Below, in pieces: positions 26,787-34,771 of a stretch of DNA of 64,000 bases. Location: the NCBI RefSeq assembly GCF_026230175.1, contig NZ_CP104208.1, positions 1,736,001-1,800,000 of the forward strand, given 5' to 3'. The position numbers and the translations under genes are program-made. A model generated the notes under the pieces. That model did not search any database and was not told the DNA's origin. It saw only the letters and a program-made list of their open reading frames with translations. The first letter of the stretch is position 1. Every line of letters begins with the position of its first letter. Source of the stretch: Desulfovibrio mangrovi. Its GTDB lineage: Bacteria > Desulfobacterota > Desulfovibrionia > Desulfovibrionales > Desulfovibrionaceae.

Positions 26787-27701
26787 TCAGGCATTGACCA
26801 TCCCAGCCGTAACAATAAGCAGAAGAATAATGATAAAGGGCAACACCACTGCCAGCACAACCCGCCACATCGGAACGCCATGCGCATGCCTGAGCCCCAC
26901 CAGCAAAACAAACAGCCCCCAAAGGCCCCCAAGAAACTGTCCGATAAACGGCACAAGGTACAGCACATAGGTGCTGGCACCGAATCCGCATACCATGGCG
27001 GTTGCGCCGAATCCCTTGCGAGCGCCCCCCGTAATCTTCAGGCAACCATGAATAATACCCGCCGTAACCAAGAGGAACAGCGGAGAAATCACTGCAGTGA
27101 TAGTGACCATGCCAAGCGCCATGCCCAAGCCCAGGAAATTCCCTCCGAAGGCCGTGATGGCTTGTTCCGACAACACATCAGACAGGAACGTGGTAATGGC
27201 CCAAGCCCAAACCTGCCCAACGGTCAGACCAAACGTGATACAGATGATGTAAAAAGGAAACACGCCAGCCTTGCGCCACTCGGTGCCTGCACGGCCGAAA
27301 AACTCAGCTGGCGTGACCAGCACGGCACGCACCGTGGCAATGAATGCCGACAGCCAGCCCACTTCGTGCCTGTATGCCCATGGTATGCCAGCCACCGCCG
27401 GATCAACGGAGGGGGCAGTTCCCCCTTCGCCGGACGTTTCCGGGGAACCGGCCGCAAAGGACTGCTGTGCCCCTGCCCCGATCTTCTGAGCACCGGCGTT
27501 CAGGTTCCCTGCCGCCCAATCATCTCCGGCAGGCTCGGGTTGATCTTCAGGGCCTGACGCTTCCAGCCCGAAATCCGGCTCCTCACCACGAAAACGGAAG
27601 CGATGGCGGCACTGGGGACAGGTGGCGTATACCATTTCCGCCGGAATGACGGCTTCATCCAGTTCCTTGGTATATTGGCACTGCGGGCAAACAAGCTTCA
27701 C
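26787..27701 (-). CDS. Zinc-ribbon/Yip1-like membrane protein, paralogue 1
   Basis: 304 residues, beginning at a GTG with AAGGAG 7 bases upstream. Residues 1-40 form the zinc ribbon (CPQC...CPQC, HRFRFRG). A Gly/Ala-rich acidic linker reaches about residue 105, and the Yip1-like membrane domain follows with five hydrophobic segments and VGLRHAHGVPMWRV near the end. It lies 46 bp after a glycosyltransferase gene on the same strand, which hints at a link with envelope or surface glycan work; that link is inferred from position only. Confidence 0.65.
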   Translation of the reverse strand: MKLVCPQCQYTKELDEAVIPAEMVYATCPQCRHRFRFRGEEPDFGLEASGPEDQPEPAGDDWAAGNLNAGAQKIGAGAQQSFAAGSPETSGEGGTAPSVDPAVAGIPWAYRHEVGWLSAFIATVRAVLVTPAEFFGRAGTEWRKAGVFPFYIICITFGLTVGQVWAWAITTFLSDVLSEQAITAFGGNFLGLGMALGMVTITAVISPLFLLVTAGIIHGCLKITGGARKGFGATAMVCGFGASTYVLYLVPFIGQFLGGLWGLFVLLVGLRHAHGVPMWRVVLAVVLPFIIILLLIVTAGMVNA

Positions 27702-27747
27702 GAACTTCTCCTTGATTAGGCTACACCTATGGCGTCTTTCATGCGTT

Positions 27748-28983
27748 TCACATGGTCACGGGCAACAGCAGACAGGAGTCCTGACCGCACATCCCTTCCA
27801 TGACGCCGAACAGCTCGCAGGACACTGCGGGGTACTCCTTGTTCAGCCTGTGCATGGCTTCACGGCCTGCGGCTTCGTCAAAAGTACGCAGTTTCTGCGC
27901 CAGCATGTTCATGTCCTTCCACAGATGGCTGTAATGATCAATATGCATAGTCAGGGTCAGCGCCAGCGGTCCGGCCACGTGGCGAACCACCTCGTGCACA
28001 TTGCGCTCGAAACGTGTCTGCGGGCCTCTGCGAAACAGACGCAGCTGCACATCCGGCCACAACCCGAATCCGGCGCGGCACTGCGCTTCGGAACCTATGC
28101 GCGTCCAGCGCGGGAAAACATATCCGCCCACCCCCTGACGCATCAACGCAGGCAACACGGCCCATGCCTCCGGCGACAATCGCTCGTCACCGTCCAGAAA
28201 CAGTATCCACTCCGTCGAGCAGGCAGCCAACACTGCATTGCGTTGGGCGGCAAAGTCTCCACCCAAAGGACGCGCCACCTGCCGGACCGGAACCGCACAA
28301 CTCTCTGCGGCAGAGCGTACCGATACCGGCAATGCTTCCATAGTATCAGCATCCCAGACCAGCACAACCTCATGCACCCAGTCCGGTACATGGGCAAAAA
28401 ACTCGTGGAGATTCGGCTCCTGAGGATGCGCAATGATCCCCAGCGTCAGAGGGCCGTCAGCTCCCTGCTCCGCCTTGCCCCCTGCCAAAAGGGCACTCCC
28501 CGTGAACAGACGTTGCCATCCGCGACAGGCTTCCTTCTCCTGCTCCGACAACTGCGGATGCAGCATCATGGCCGTATTGGCAGACGTCAGCCCCGCCTGC
28601 GCAAGCAGGACGAGCAACGCCCATGAAGAAACATCCGTCACCAGACGGTGCCTGCCAGCCTCCCGCCACCAGCCCATATGCCCCCGCTCCATGGCCTGAC
28701 GCACACGCTCCGGGTGCAGTTCCAGCACCGTGAGCGTAACATTGTCGGGCAAGGCAGCCGCGATGGCGTCCGGCAACCTGCCGTCGCCGCACCCCAGCAG
28801 CAGAAAATGACTGCGGCCAGTACGCTGCGCGGCCCGCAAGGCCTGCTGCAGATGCCGCTGCACGGTATCGAAAGAGTTCTCCGGCAACTCGGGCAGAGCC
28901 CGTTCCCCCATACGGAAGGGCAGAACCGCTGCGGAATACACGTGCAACTGGTCGCGGACAAGACGTGCAGCATCCGAACTCAC
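27748..28983 (-). CDS. Methyltransferase-like domain fused to family 2 glycosyltransferase
   Basis: 411 residues. The N-terminal part has a class I methyltransferase-like motif (FLLLGCGDGRLPDAIAAALP, then LTVLELHPERV). The C-terminal part, from about residue 190, is a short GT-A glycosyltransferase domain (LTLGIIAHPQEPN, FLDGDERLSPEAW with the DxD-like DGD). The GTG start at 28983 overlaps the upstream gene's stop (GTGA), with GGAGG 6 bases before it. The two domains may act in sequence on one glycan, or the first may be a non-catalytic DUF115-type fold. Substrates are unknown. Confidence 0.65.
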   Translation of the reverse strand: MSSDAARLVRDQLHVYSAAVLPFRMGERALPELPENSFDTVQRHLQQALRAAQRTGRSHFLLLGCGDGRLPDAIAAALPDNVTLTVLELHPERVRQAMERGHMGWWREAGRHRLVTDVSSWALLVLLAQAGLTSANTAMMLHPQLSEQEKEACRGWQRLFTGSALLAGGKAEQGADGPLTLGIIAHPQEPNLHEFFAHVPDWVHEVVLVWDADTMEALPVSVRSAAESCAVPVRQVARPLGGDFAAQRNAVLAACSTEWILFLDGDERLSPEAWAVLPALMRQGVGGYVFPRWTRIGSEAQCRAGFGLWPDVQLRLFRRGPQTRFERNVHEVVRHVAGPLALTLTMHIDHYSHLWKDMNMLAQKLRTFDEAAGREAMHRLNKEYPAVSCELFGVMEGMCGQDSCLLLPVTM

Positions 28984-30083
28984 AGCACACCTCCGCAACG
29001 CTCAAGAAGCTCCCTGTATATCTGCTCCAGTTTGCGCACCACGGTCTGCACGCGGAAAAGACGCTGCGCCTTTTCGCGACCGGCCATGCCCATGCGTCTG
29101 GCCTCGTCGGGATGTCGCAGCAGATGGAGCACGGCTTCGGCATACTCCTCGGCCGACCTGGCGACCAACCCCGTTATGCCGTGTTCCACAAGCTCCAGCT
29201 GGGCATTGTCCCTGAGCCCTGCTGCCGGATGCGTCACCACTGGCAGCCCGCAGGCCATGGCCTCAGCAATGACCAGCCCGAAACTCTCGCCCGTATCGTT
29301 GGCATGGGCCAGCAGGGAGATGGAATCAAAAAAGGTGACAAGTTCCCCGTCCGTGAGCACGGGAGCGCAGAATTCCACGTTGTCCTCCAGCCCCTGCTCC
29401 GCAACGTAACGATGGGCCTCGTCGATGCCGCCCACAATCCTGTAACGCATATCCGGCAACGCCCGCACAGTGGCAGGCAGAAATTCCAACGCCAGCGCCG
29501 ACCACTTGCCGGGGTCGGGACGGGAGATTCGCCCGATGACAGGCCGCGCATAGTCACGCTGCTCCGGCGGCAGGGCATGGGCAGCGAAAAAATCCGTATC
29601 CACAGGATTGTAGAGCACCTGATAACGGGGCGGGGCAACGGCAATGCCCTCCACCTGCCCATAGCGGTGTGCGCAGAAACGGGAAACAAAAAAAGTGGCG
29701 TCCAGCGCGGCCCCTCCCGGGGAATCATCGTGGCGTCCGAACACGTTGGTCTCCACCAGAACCGCCTTACGTCCCTGCCTGTGCATGGTCTGCCGGTACA
29801 GACGGAGCGGACGCATCAGAACCGGTTCCGGCCATCCCCCCCGGTGCACGTGGATAATATGCGGCCGCAGGCGCTCCAGCACAGCAGCAACATCACCGCC
29901 CACATACGTCTGTATGCCCGCCTGCCGCAGCAACCCGGCTCTGGGGCCGTCGGCAGGCGAATGAACGGCAACGGCAAAGCGCTCGGGGGCGGTATAACAG
30001 GCGAGCAGTTGCATCACCTTTTCCGTACCACCGGCACCAAGCCCCTGCACCACATGCAGCACTCTGATTTTATTGACGGTCAT
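28980..30083 (-). CDS. Family 4 glycosyltransferase
   Basis: 367-residue GT-B enzyme. The N-terminal domain opens RVLHVVQGLGAGGTEKVMQLL. The C-terminal domain has RPVIGRISRPDPGKW and the EX7E donor-binding region ESFGLVIAEAMACGLPVVTHPAAG, all normal for GT4. The start MTVNKIRVL is chosen from family similarity; no good ribosome binding site precedes it, and an alternative TTG lies 45 bases upstream. Stop and start overlap with the downstream GT2 gene. Acceptor and sugar are unknown; a lipopolysaccharide, O-antigen or flagellin glycan is plausible. Confidence 0.8.
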   Translation of the reverse strand: MTVNKIRVLHVVQGLGAGGTEKVMQLLACYTAPERFAVAVHSPADGPRAGLLRQAGIQTYVGGDVAAVLERLRPHIIHVHRGGWPEPVLMRPLRLYRQTMHRQGRKAVLVETNVFGRHDDSPGGAALDATFFVSRFCAHRYGQVEGIAVAPPRYQVLYNPVDTDFFAAHALPPEQRDYARPVIGRISRPDPGKWSALALEFLPATVRALPDMRYRIVGGIDEAHRYVAEQGLEDNVEFCAPVLTDGELVTFFDSISLLAHANDTGESFGLVIAEAMACGLPVVTHPAAGLRDNAQLELVEHGITGLVARSAEEYAEAVLHLLRHPDEARRMGMAGREKAQRLFRVQTVVRKLEQIYRELLERCGGVL

Positions 30084-30469
30084 AGGAGAAATTATAGCGA
30101 CATCAGCGCAGAAAGAAAAGGGAATCAAACCGATTCTTCAACGGAACATGTACACCACGTGTAACGCGGAAAACAAGCGAAAGGCAGAACATGAACAACA
30201 ATGATCCCACACCCTTTACTGTTCACGCGACCAACCTTTATTGATAAAGGAAAAGCCTTTGCCCTGAGGTCCGGAGTCTGGTACAGGGGAATGCCGTCAG
30301 GAACGACTACTGATATGGGCTTGCCAACCCTGTTATAGGCGTTATATTCCCAGACGGAGTTTTTGCATCCCGTGATTACGGAAGGGGACTGAGCGGCAGG
30401 CAAGGAACCTGTGCGCGTTCCGGCCGCAGAAGTGCAACCGGCCCCGTCCATCATGTATAAGGAGTTACG
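30084..30469. other. Divergent intergenic region before ahbC
   Basis: About 390 bp with no supported gene. A perfect inverted repeat, CCTTTAT-TG-ATAAAGG, is at 30235-30250 and may be an operator or hairpin. AAGGAG at about 30459-30464 serves ahbC. I see no clear sigma-70 pair. Confidence 0.4.
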
Positions 30470-31654
30470 ATGATTGGTATTTCCAAACTCTACTGTGGCC
30501 AGGTAGAACCGTCCGACGCACTGCGTTACGGTCGCCATTCCGGAAAGCTTCCTTCCCACCTGCTCCAGTTCTCCGCAGACAAGAAGCCCGTGGTCGTATG
30601 GAACATGACCCAGCGCTGCAACCTCAAGTGCGTCCATTGCTACGCACATGCCGTAGACCCTGACGGCAAGGACGCCATCAGCACTGAAAAGGGCAAGGAA
30701 ATCATCCGCGATCTGGCCCAGTACGGTGCACCCGTCATGCTGTTCTCCGGCGGCGAACCGCTGGTGCGTCAGGACCTTGTGGAACTGGCCAAGTATGCCA
30801 CCGATCAGGGCATGCGCGCAGTAATTTCCACCAACGGCACGCTCATCACCAAGCAGAAGGCCAAGGAACTGAAGGAAGTGGGCCTTTCTTACGTGGGCAT
30901 CTCCCTCGACGGCATGGAAGAAGTGCACAACAAGTTCCGCGGCGTTCCCAACTCCTTCAAGAAGGCACTGGAAGGCATCGAGAACTGTAAGGCCGAAGGC
31001 CTGAAGGTTGGCCTGCGCTTCACCATCAACAAGCGTAACGCTCCCGAAGTGCCCAAGATTTTTGATCTGGTGCGTGATCTGGAAGTACCCCGCATCTGTT
31101 TCTACCACCTCGTATACTCCGGCCGCGGCTCCGAACTGATCAAGGAAGACCTGGATCATCAGGAAACCCGCGAAATGCTCGACCTGATCATGGACCGCAC
31201 CCGAGAACTGCACGACGCAGGCATGCCCAAGGAAGTTCTCACCGTGGACAACCATGCCGACGGCCCCTACGTGTGGATGCGCATGCTGAAGGAAGACCCC
31301 AAGCGCGCCGAAGAAGTATTCGAACTGCTGCAGTTCAACGAAGGCAACAGCTCCGGTCGCGGCATCGGCTGCATCAGCTGGGACGGCTCCGTCCATCCCG
31401 ACCAGTTCTGGCGCCAGAAGGTGTTCGGCAACGTACTTGAGCGTCCCTTCTCCGAAATCTGGGACGATCCGAACATCGAACTGCTCGCCAAGATGAAGGA
31501 CAAGAAGAAGCACGTTGGCGGCCGCTGTGCCACCTGCCGCTTCCTGAACATCTGCGGCGGCAACTTCCGCGCCCGTGCCGAAGCCTACTACGGCGACGAA
31601 TGGGCACAGGACCCCGCCTGCTATCTGACGGACGACGAAATCCGTCCCGAATAG
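30470..31654 (+). CDS. ahbC: 12,18-didecarboxysiroheme deacetylase AhbC (radical SAM)
   Basis: 394-residue radical SAM enzyme that removes the two acetate side chains of didecarboxysiroheme to give Fe-coproporphyrin III. The [4Fe-4S] motif is CNLKCVHC (Cys50, Cys54, Cys57), with a GGEPL motif (FSGGEPLVRQDL) downstream. The C-terminal SPASM-like region has GCISWDGSVHPDQFWRQK, then CATCRFLNICGG, split over more Cys ligands. The clustering with hemB and AhbD-like genes makes the haem assignment firm; without that context NirJ would be the main alternative. AAGGAG precedes the ATG. Confidence 0.9.
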   Translation: MIGISKLYCGQVEPSDALRYGRHSGKLPSHLLQFSADKKPVVVWNMTQRCNLKCVHCYAHAVDPDGKDAISTEKGKEIIRDLAQYGAPVMLFSGGEPLVRQDLVELAKYATDQGMRAVISTNGTLITKQKAKELKEVGLSYVGISLDGMEEVHNKFRGVPNSFKKALEGIENCKAEGLKVGLRFTINKRNAPEVPKIFDLVRDLEVPRICFYHLVYSGRGSELIKEDLDHQETREMLDLIMDRTRELHDAGMPKEVLTVDNHADGPYVWMRMLKEDPKRAEEVFELLQFNEGNSSGRGIGCISWDGSVHPDQFWRQKVFGNVLERPFSEIWDDPNIELLAKMKDKKKHVGGRCATCRFLNICGGNFRARAEAYYGDEWAQDPACYLTDDEIRPE

Positions 31655-31798
31655 CACGCAAGCACAATGACACTACGCCTCCGGCGGGTAGAGGAATCCG
31701 CTTCCCTGCCCGCCGGAGTTGTCTGAACCTCTTTGCAGACCAGCCCGAATTTGCGGAGGCAACGCTTTTCGGGCCGCAAACATTCCAAGGAGCCTCAG

Positions 31799-32791
31799 GT
31801 GGCAGACTTCTTTCGTGGACGGCGCCTTCGCCGCACAGCTGCTCTTCGTGAACTGGTAAGGGAAAACGAGGTCCGCGCGCAGGACCTGATTATGCCCTAC
31901 TTCGTTGTGGATACCGACGATGCTTCGTTCCGCAAGCCGATCAGCTCCATGCCCGGACAGTTCCAGCTATCTCTTCAGGAATTCGAAAAGCAAGTGGATG
32001 CCGCCGTCAAAACCGGCCTGCGCTCCATCATCCTGTTCGGCATTCCCAAAACCAAGGACGGCGTGGGTTCAGAAGGTTATGCCGATGACGGCATCGTGCA
32101 GAAGGCGGTTCGCCTGTGCAAGCAGCGCTGGCCCCAGCTGGTGGTCGTGACCGACGTGTGTCTTTGCGAATACACCGACCACGGTCATTGCGGCATTCTG
32201 CGCAAGGAGAACGGCGATGTCACCGTGGAAAACGACGGCACGCTTGCCCTGCTGGCAAAAACCGCAGTTTCCCATGCGAAAGCCGGGGCAGACATCGTAG
32301 CCCCCTCCGACATGATGGACGGCCGCGTGCTCGCCATCCGCGAAGCACTGGACGAAGCCGGTTTCGAGAACATTCCGGTCATGTCCTATGCCGTGAAATA
32401 TGCCTCCGCATTCTACGGCCCCTTCCGCGAGGCTGCCGAGTCCGCCCCCCAGTCAGGCGACCGCAAGTCCTATCAGATGGACCCCGCCAACAGCCGCGAG
32501 GCCCTTCGCGAAGCAACGGCGGATGTGCTGGAGGAGGCCGACTTCCTCATGGTGAAGCCCGCAGGCCCCTATCTCGACATCATCCGCATGGTCCGCGACG
32601 AATTCGACCTGCCCGTGGCCGCGTATCAGGTGAGCGGTGAGTACTCCATGATCATGGCAGCCGCACACAACGGCTGGGTCAACGGCGATGCCGTTGCCAT
32701 GGAATCGCTCATGGGCATCAAGCGCGCCGGTGCGGATCTCATCATCTCCTATTTTACCGAAGACTTCCTCGCACGAGGACTGGTGAAGTAA
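31799..32791 (+). CDS. hemB: Porphobilinogen synthase (delta-aminolaevulinic acid dehydratase)
   Basis: 330-residue enzyme condensing two aminolaevulinates to porphobilinogen, the first common tetrapyrrole precursor. The catalytic Lys pair lies in [15 protein letters not shown] and [14 protein letters not shown] Cys-rich zinc site is present ([16 protein letters not shown]), so it is the zinc-type enzyme. The start is GTG, with AAGGAG 6 bases upstream, giving [13 protein letters not shown]; an in-frame ATG at 31733 would add untypical sequence. It feeds both haem and cobalamin here. Confidence 0.94.
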   Translation: MADFFRGRRLRRTAALRELVRENEVRAQDLIMPYFVVDTDDASFRKPISSMPGQFQLSLQEFEKQVDAAVKTGLRSIILFGIPKTKDGVGSEGYADDGIVQKAVRLCKQRWPQLVVVTDVCLCEYTDHGHCGILRKENGDVTVENDGTLALLAKTAVSHAKAGADIVAPSDMMDGRVLAIREALDEAGFENIPVMSYAVKYASAFYGPFREAAESAPQSGDRKSYQMDPANSREALREATADVLEEADFLMVKPAGPYLDIIRMVRDEFDLPVAAYQVSGEYSMIMAAAHNGWVNGDAVAMESLMGIKRAGADLIISYFTEDFLARGLVK

Positions 32792-32792
32792 T

Positions 32793-34022
32793 ATGCACGA
32801 TCACAAGAATTCCGGCTGCCCCTGCGGCCATGGACAGAAGCCTCAGGGCCATCCTGCCGGCCATCAGGGCGGTCATCCTGGTGGTCACCCCGGCGGGCAT
32901 CCCCAAGGACATCCGGGCGGAGCAGCCCACGCAGACGGCCTCGCCGGCATGAAGGCCCGTACCCTTGAAGACGGTACCCCCGCCTGCAAGCTCATCGCAT
33001 GGGAAGTGACCCGCTCTTGCAACCTCGCCTGCAAGCATTGCCGCGCCGAGGCGCATGAAGAGCCGTATCCCGGAGAACTCTCCACCGAGGAAGCCAAGGC
33101 GCTTATCGATACCTTCCCCAGCGTGGGCAACCCCATCATCATCTTCACCGGTGGCGATCCCATGATGCGCAAAGACGTGTACGAGCTTATCGCATACGCC
33201 ACGGACAAGGGTCTGCGCTGCGTCATGTCGCCCAACGGCACGCTCATCACGCCCGAGACCGCGCAGAAGATGAAGGCATCCGGCGTACAGCGCTGCTCAA
33301 TTTCCATCGACGGCCCCGGTGCCGAATTCCATGACGATTTCCGCGGCGTACCCGGAGCATTTGACGCTTCCATGCGCGGCATCCAGTACCTGAAGGATGC
33401 GGGCATCGAATTCCAGATCAACACCACGGTTACCCGCCAGAACCTGCCCTACTTCAAGGACATCTTCTCCCTGTGCGAGAAGATCGGCGCGGTTGCGTGG
33501 CACATCTTCCTGCTGGTACCCACCGGCCGGGCAGCCCAGATGGGCGCAGAAGTCATCACTGCCGAAGAGTACGAAGAAGTGCTCAACTGGTTCTACGACT
33601 TCCGCAAGACCACGGACATGCACCTGAAGGCCACCTGTGCCCCGCACTACTACCGCATCATGCGCCAGCGGGCCAAAGAAGAAGGCATTCCCGTCACGCC
33701 CGAAAACTTCGGCATGGACGCCTTCACCCGCGGCTGTCTCGGCGGCACAGGCTTCTGCTTCATTTCCCACGTGGGACAGGTACAGCCCTGCGGCTACCTT
33801 GAACTGGACTGCGGCAACGTGCGCACCACGCCCTTCCCGGAAATCTGGCGCAGCTCCAAGCCGTTCCAGCAGTTCCGCACCAAGGAAGAATACGAAGGCA
33901 AGTGCGGCGTCTGTGAATATCACAACGTGTGCGGCGGCTGCCGCGCCCGCGGATATTCCATGAAGGGCTCGCACATGGCGGAAGAGCCTCTGTGCAGCTA
34001 CAACCCGCGCAAGTGCGGCTAG
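32793..34022 (+). CDS. ahbD: AhbD haem synthase (radical SAM Fe-coproporphyrin decarboxylase) with His/Gly-rich N-terminus
   Basis: 409-residue radical SAM enzyme that oxidatively decarboxylates Fe-coproporphyrin III to haem b. The cluster motif is CNLACKHC (Cys76, Cys80, Cys83) and the C-terminal SPASM ligands are in CGVCEYHNVCGGCRARGY and CSYNPRKCG. Residues 1-48 are unusual: ten His, repeated G-H-P units and a Cys pair (CPC), a likely metal-binding tail not needed for the known reaction. It starts right after hemB. Family confidence rests on the ahbC-hemB-ahbD order. Confidence 0.88.
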   Translation: MHDHKNSGCPCGHGQKPQGHPAGHQGGHPGGHPGGHPQGHPGGAAHADGLAGMKARTLEDGTPACKLIAWEVTRSCNLACKHCRAEAHEEPYPGELSTEEAKALIDTFPSVGNPIIIFTGGDPMMRKDVYELIAYATDKGLRCVMSPNGTLITPETAQKMKASGVQRCSISIDGPGAEFHDDFRGVPGAFDASMRGIQYLKDAGIEFQINTTVTRQNLPYFKDIFSLCEKIGAVAWHIFLLVPTGRAAQMGAEVITAEEYEEVLNWFYDFRKTTDMHLKATCAPHYYRIMRQRAKEEGIPVTPENFGMDAFTRGCLGGTGFCFISHVGQVQPCGYLELDCGNVRTTPFPEIWRSSKPFQQFRTKEEYEGKCGVCEYHNVCGGCRARGYSMKGSHMAEEPLCSYNPRKCG

Positions 34023-34126
34023 CTGCAACAGATTTGAACTTCACTGCGGCTCCGCCTGTGGGCGGAGCCGATCTTCATGAGAAACCGCAGTGGCAAAGCC
34101 CTCTGCAAGGCATCAAAGAGGTAGGC

Positions 34127-34600
34127 ATGACCCAGCAGATGGACGCGTCCCTTGACGCAGTCGACCGCAAGATTCTTACCATCATCCAGTCCGGATTCCC
34201 CGTGGAGCCCCGTCCCTATGAGGCTATCGGCGAAGCCGTGGGCCTGACGGAAGCCGAAGCGCTTGCCCGAGTCCGCTCCATGAAGGAACGCAAGATCATC
34301 CGCCGCATGGGCGCCAACTTCAATTCCAAGGGGCTCGGCTGGCGCTCCACCCTGTGCGCCGCCAAGGTGCCTGCGGACAAGATGGACAGCTTTGTCGAAG
34401 AAGTGAACAGCTACCCCGGCGTAACGCACAATTACCTGCGCGACCATGAATTCAACATCTGGTTCACCTTCATCGGCCCCAGCTGGGATAACGTCTGCGA
34501 TACACTGGACGGCATAACCCGCAAGACCGGCATCGAGATTCTGAACCTGCCTGCCAAACGTCTCTACAAGATCAAGGTCGATTTCAATCTCGAAGACTAG
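34127..34600 (+). CDS. Siroheme decarboxylase subunit (AhbA or AhbB), Lrp/AsnC-like
   Basis: 157 residues, an Lrp/AsnC-like fold: a helix-turn-helix N-terminus (LDAVDRKILTIIQSGFPV) and a ferredoxin-like C-terminus. In this pathway such proteins form a heterodimer that decarboxylates siroheme to didecarboxysiroheme rather than binding DNA. RRMGANFNSKGLGWRSTL and HNYLRDHEFNIWFTFIGP are close to the Ahb/NirD-type family. Whether this is AhbA or AhbB is not resolved, and the partner is not in the window. AGAGG lies 5 bases before the ATG. Confidence 0.85.
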   Translation: MTQQMDASLDAVDRKILTIIQSGFPVEPRPYEAIGEAVGLTEAEALARVRSMKERKIIRRMGANFNSKGLGWRSTLCAAKVPADKMDSFVEEVNSYPGVTHNYLRDHEFNIWFTFIGPSWDNVCDTLDGITRKTGIEILNLPAKRLYKIKVDFNLED

Positions 34601-34624
34601 CCAGCTCCTGTTCCATGCAACAAC

Positions 34625-34653
34625 AAAGGAACGCTCCCGCGTTCCTTTTTTTT
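34625..34653 (+). terminator. Terminator of the ahb operon
   Basis: AAAGGAACGC and GCGTTCCTTT form a 10-bp stem with a TCCC loop, followed by five more T's. It ends the haem operon before the GGDEF gene. Confidence 0.92.
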
Positions 34654-34708
34654 GGCAAAAAAAGAATCATGGAGTTTCATTATACCCCCATTGTGTTATG
34701 AAGGAGTA

Positions 34709-34730
34709 TCTGGCTGAATTCCTAGCCAGA
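34709..34730. promoter_or_regulatory. Inverted repeat upstream of the PAS-GGDEF gene
   Basis: TCTGGCT-GAATTCCT-AGCCAGA has perfect 7-bp arms about 40 bp before the gene start. It may be an operator or an mRNA hairpin. Confidence 0.4.
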
Positions 34731-34771
34731 CTCTAAGACTTACCAAAAGAGTGCCGAAAAGCAGAACGGCT

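Noticed and set aside
26319-27557. 412-codon plus-strand ORF over the Yip1-like genes
   Set aside because: Basic, low-complexity sequence antisense to two membrane-protein genes that have zinc ribbons and good starts.
34698-34736. 12-codon leader peptide before the PAS-GGDEF gene
   Set aside because: It has no ribosome binding site, no telling amino acid run and no attenuator after it.
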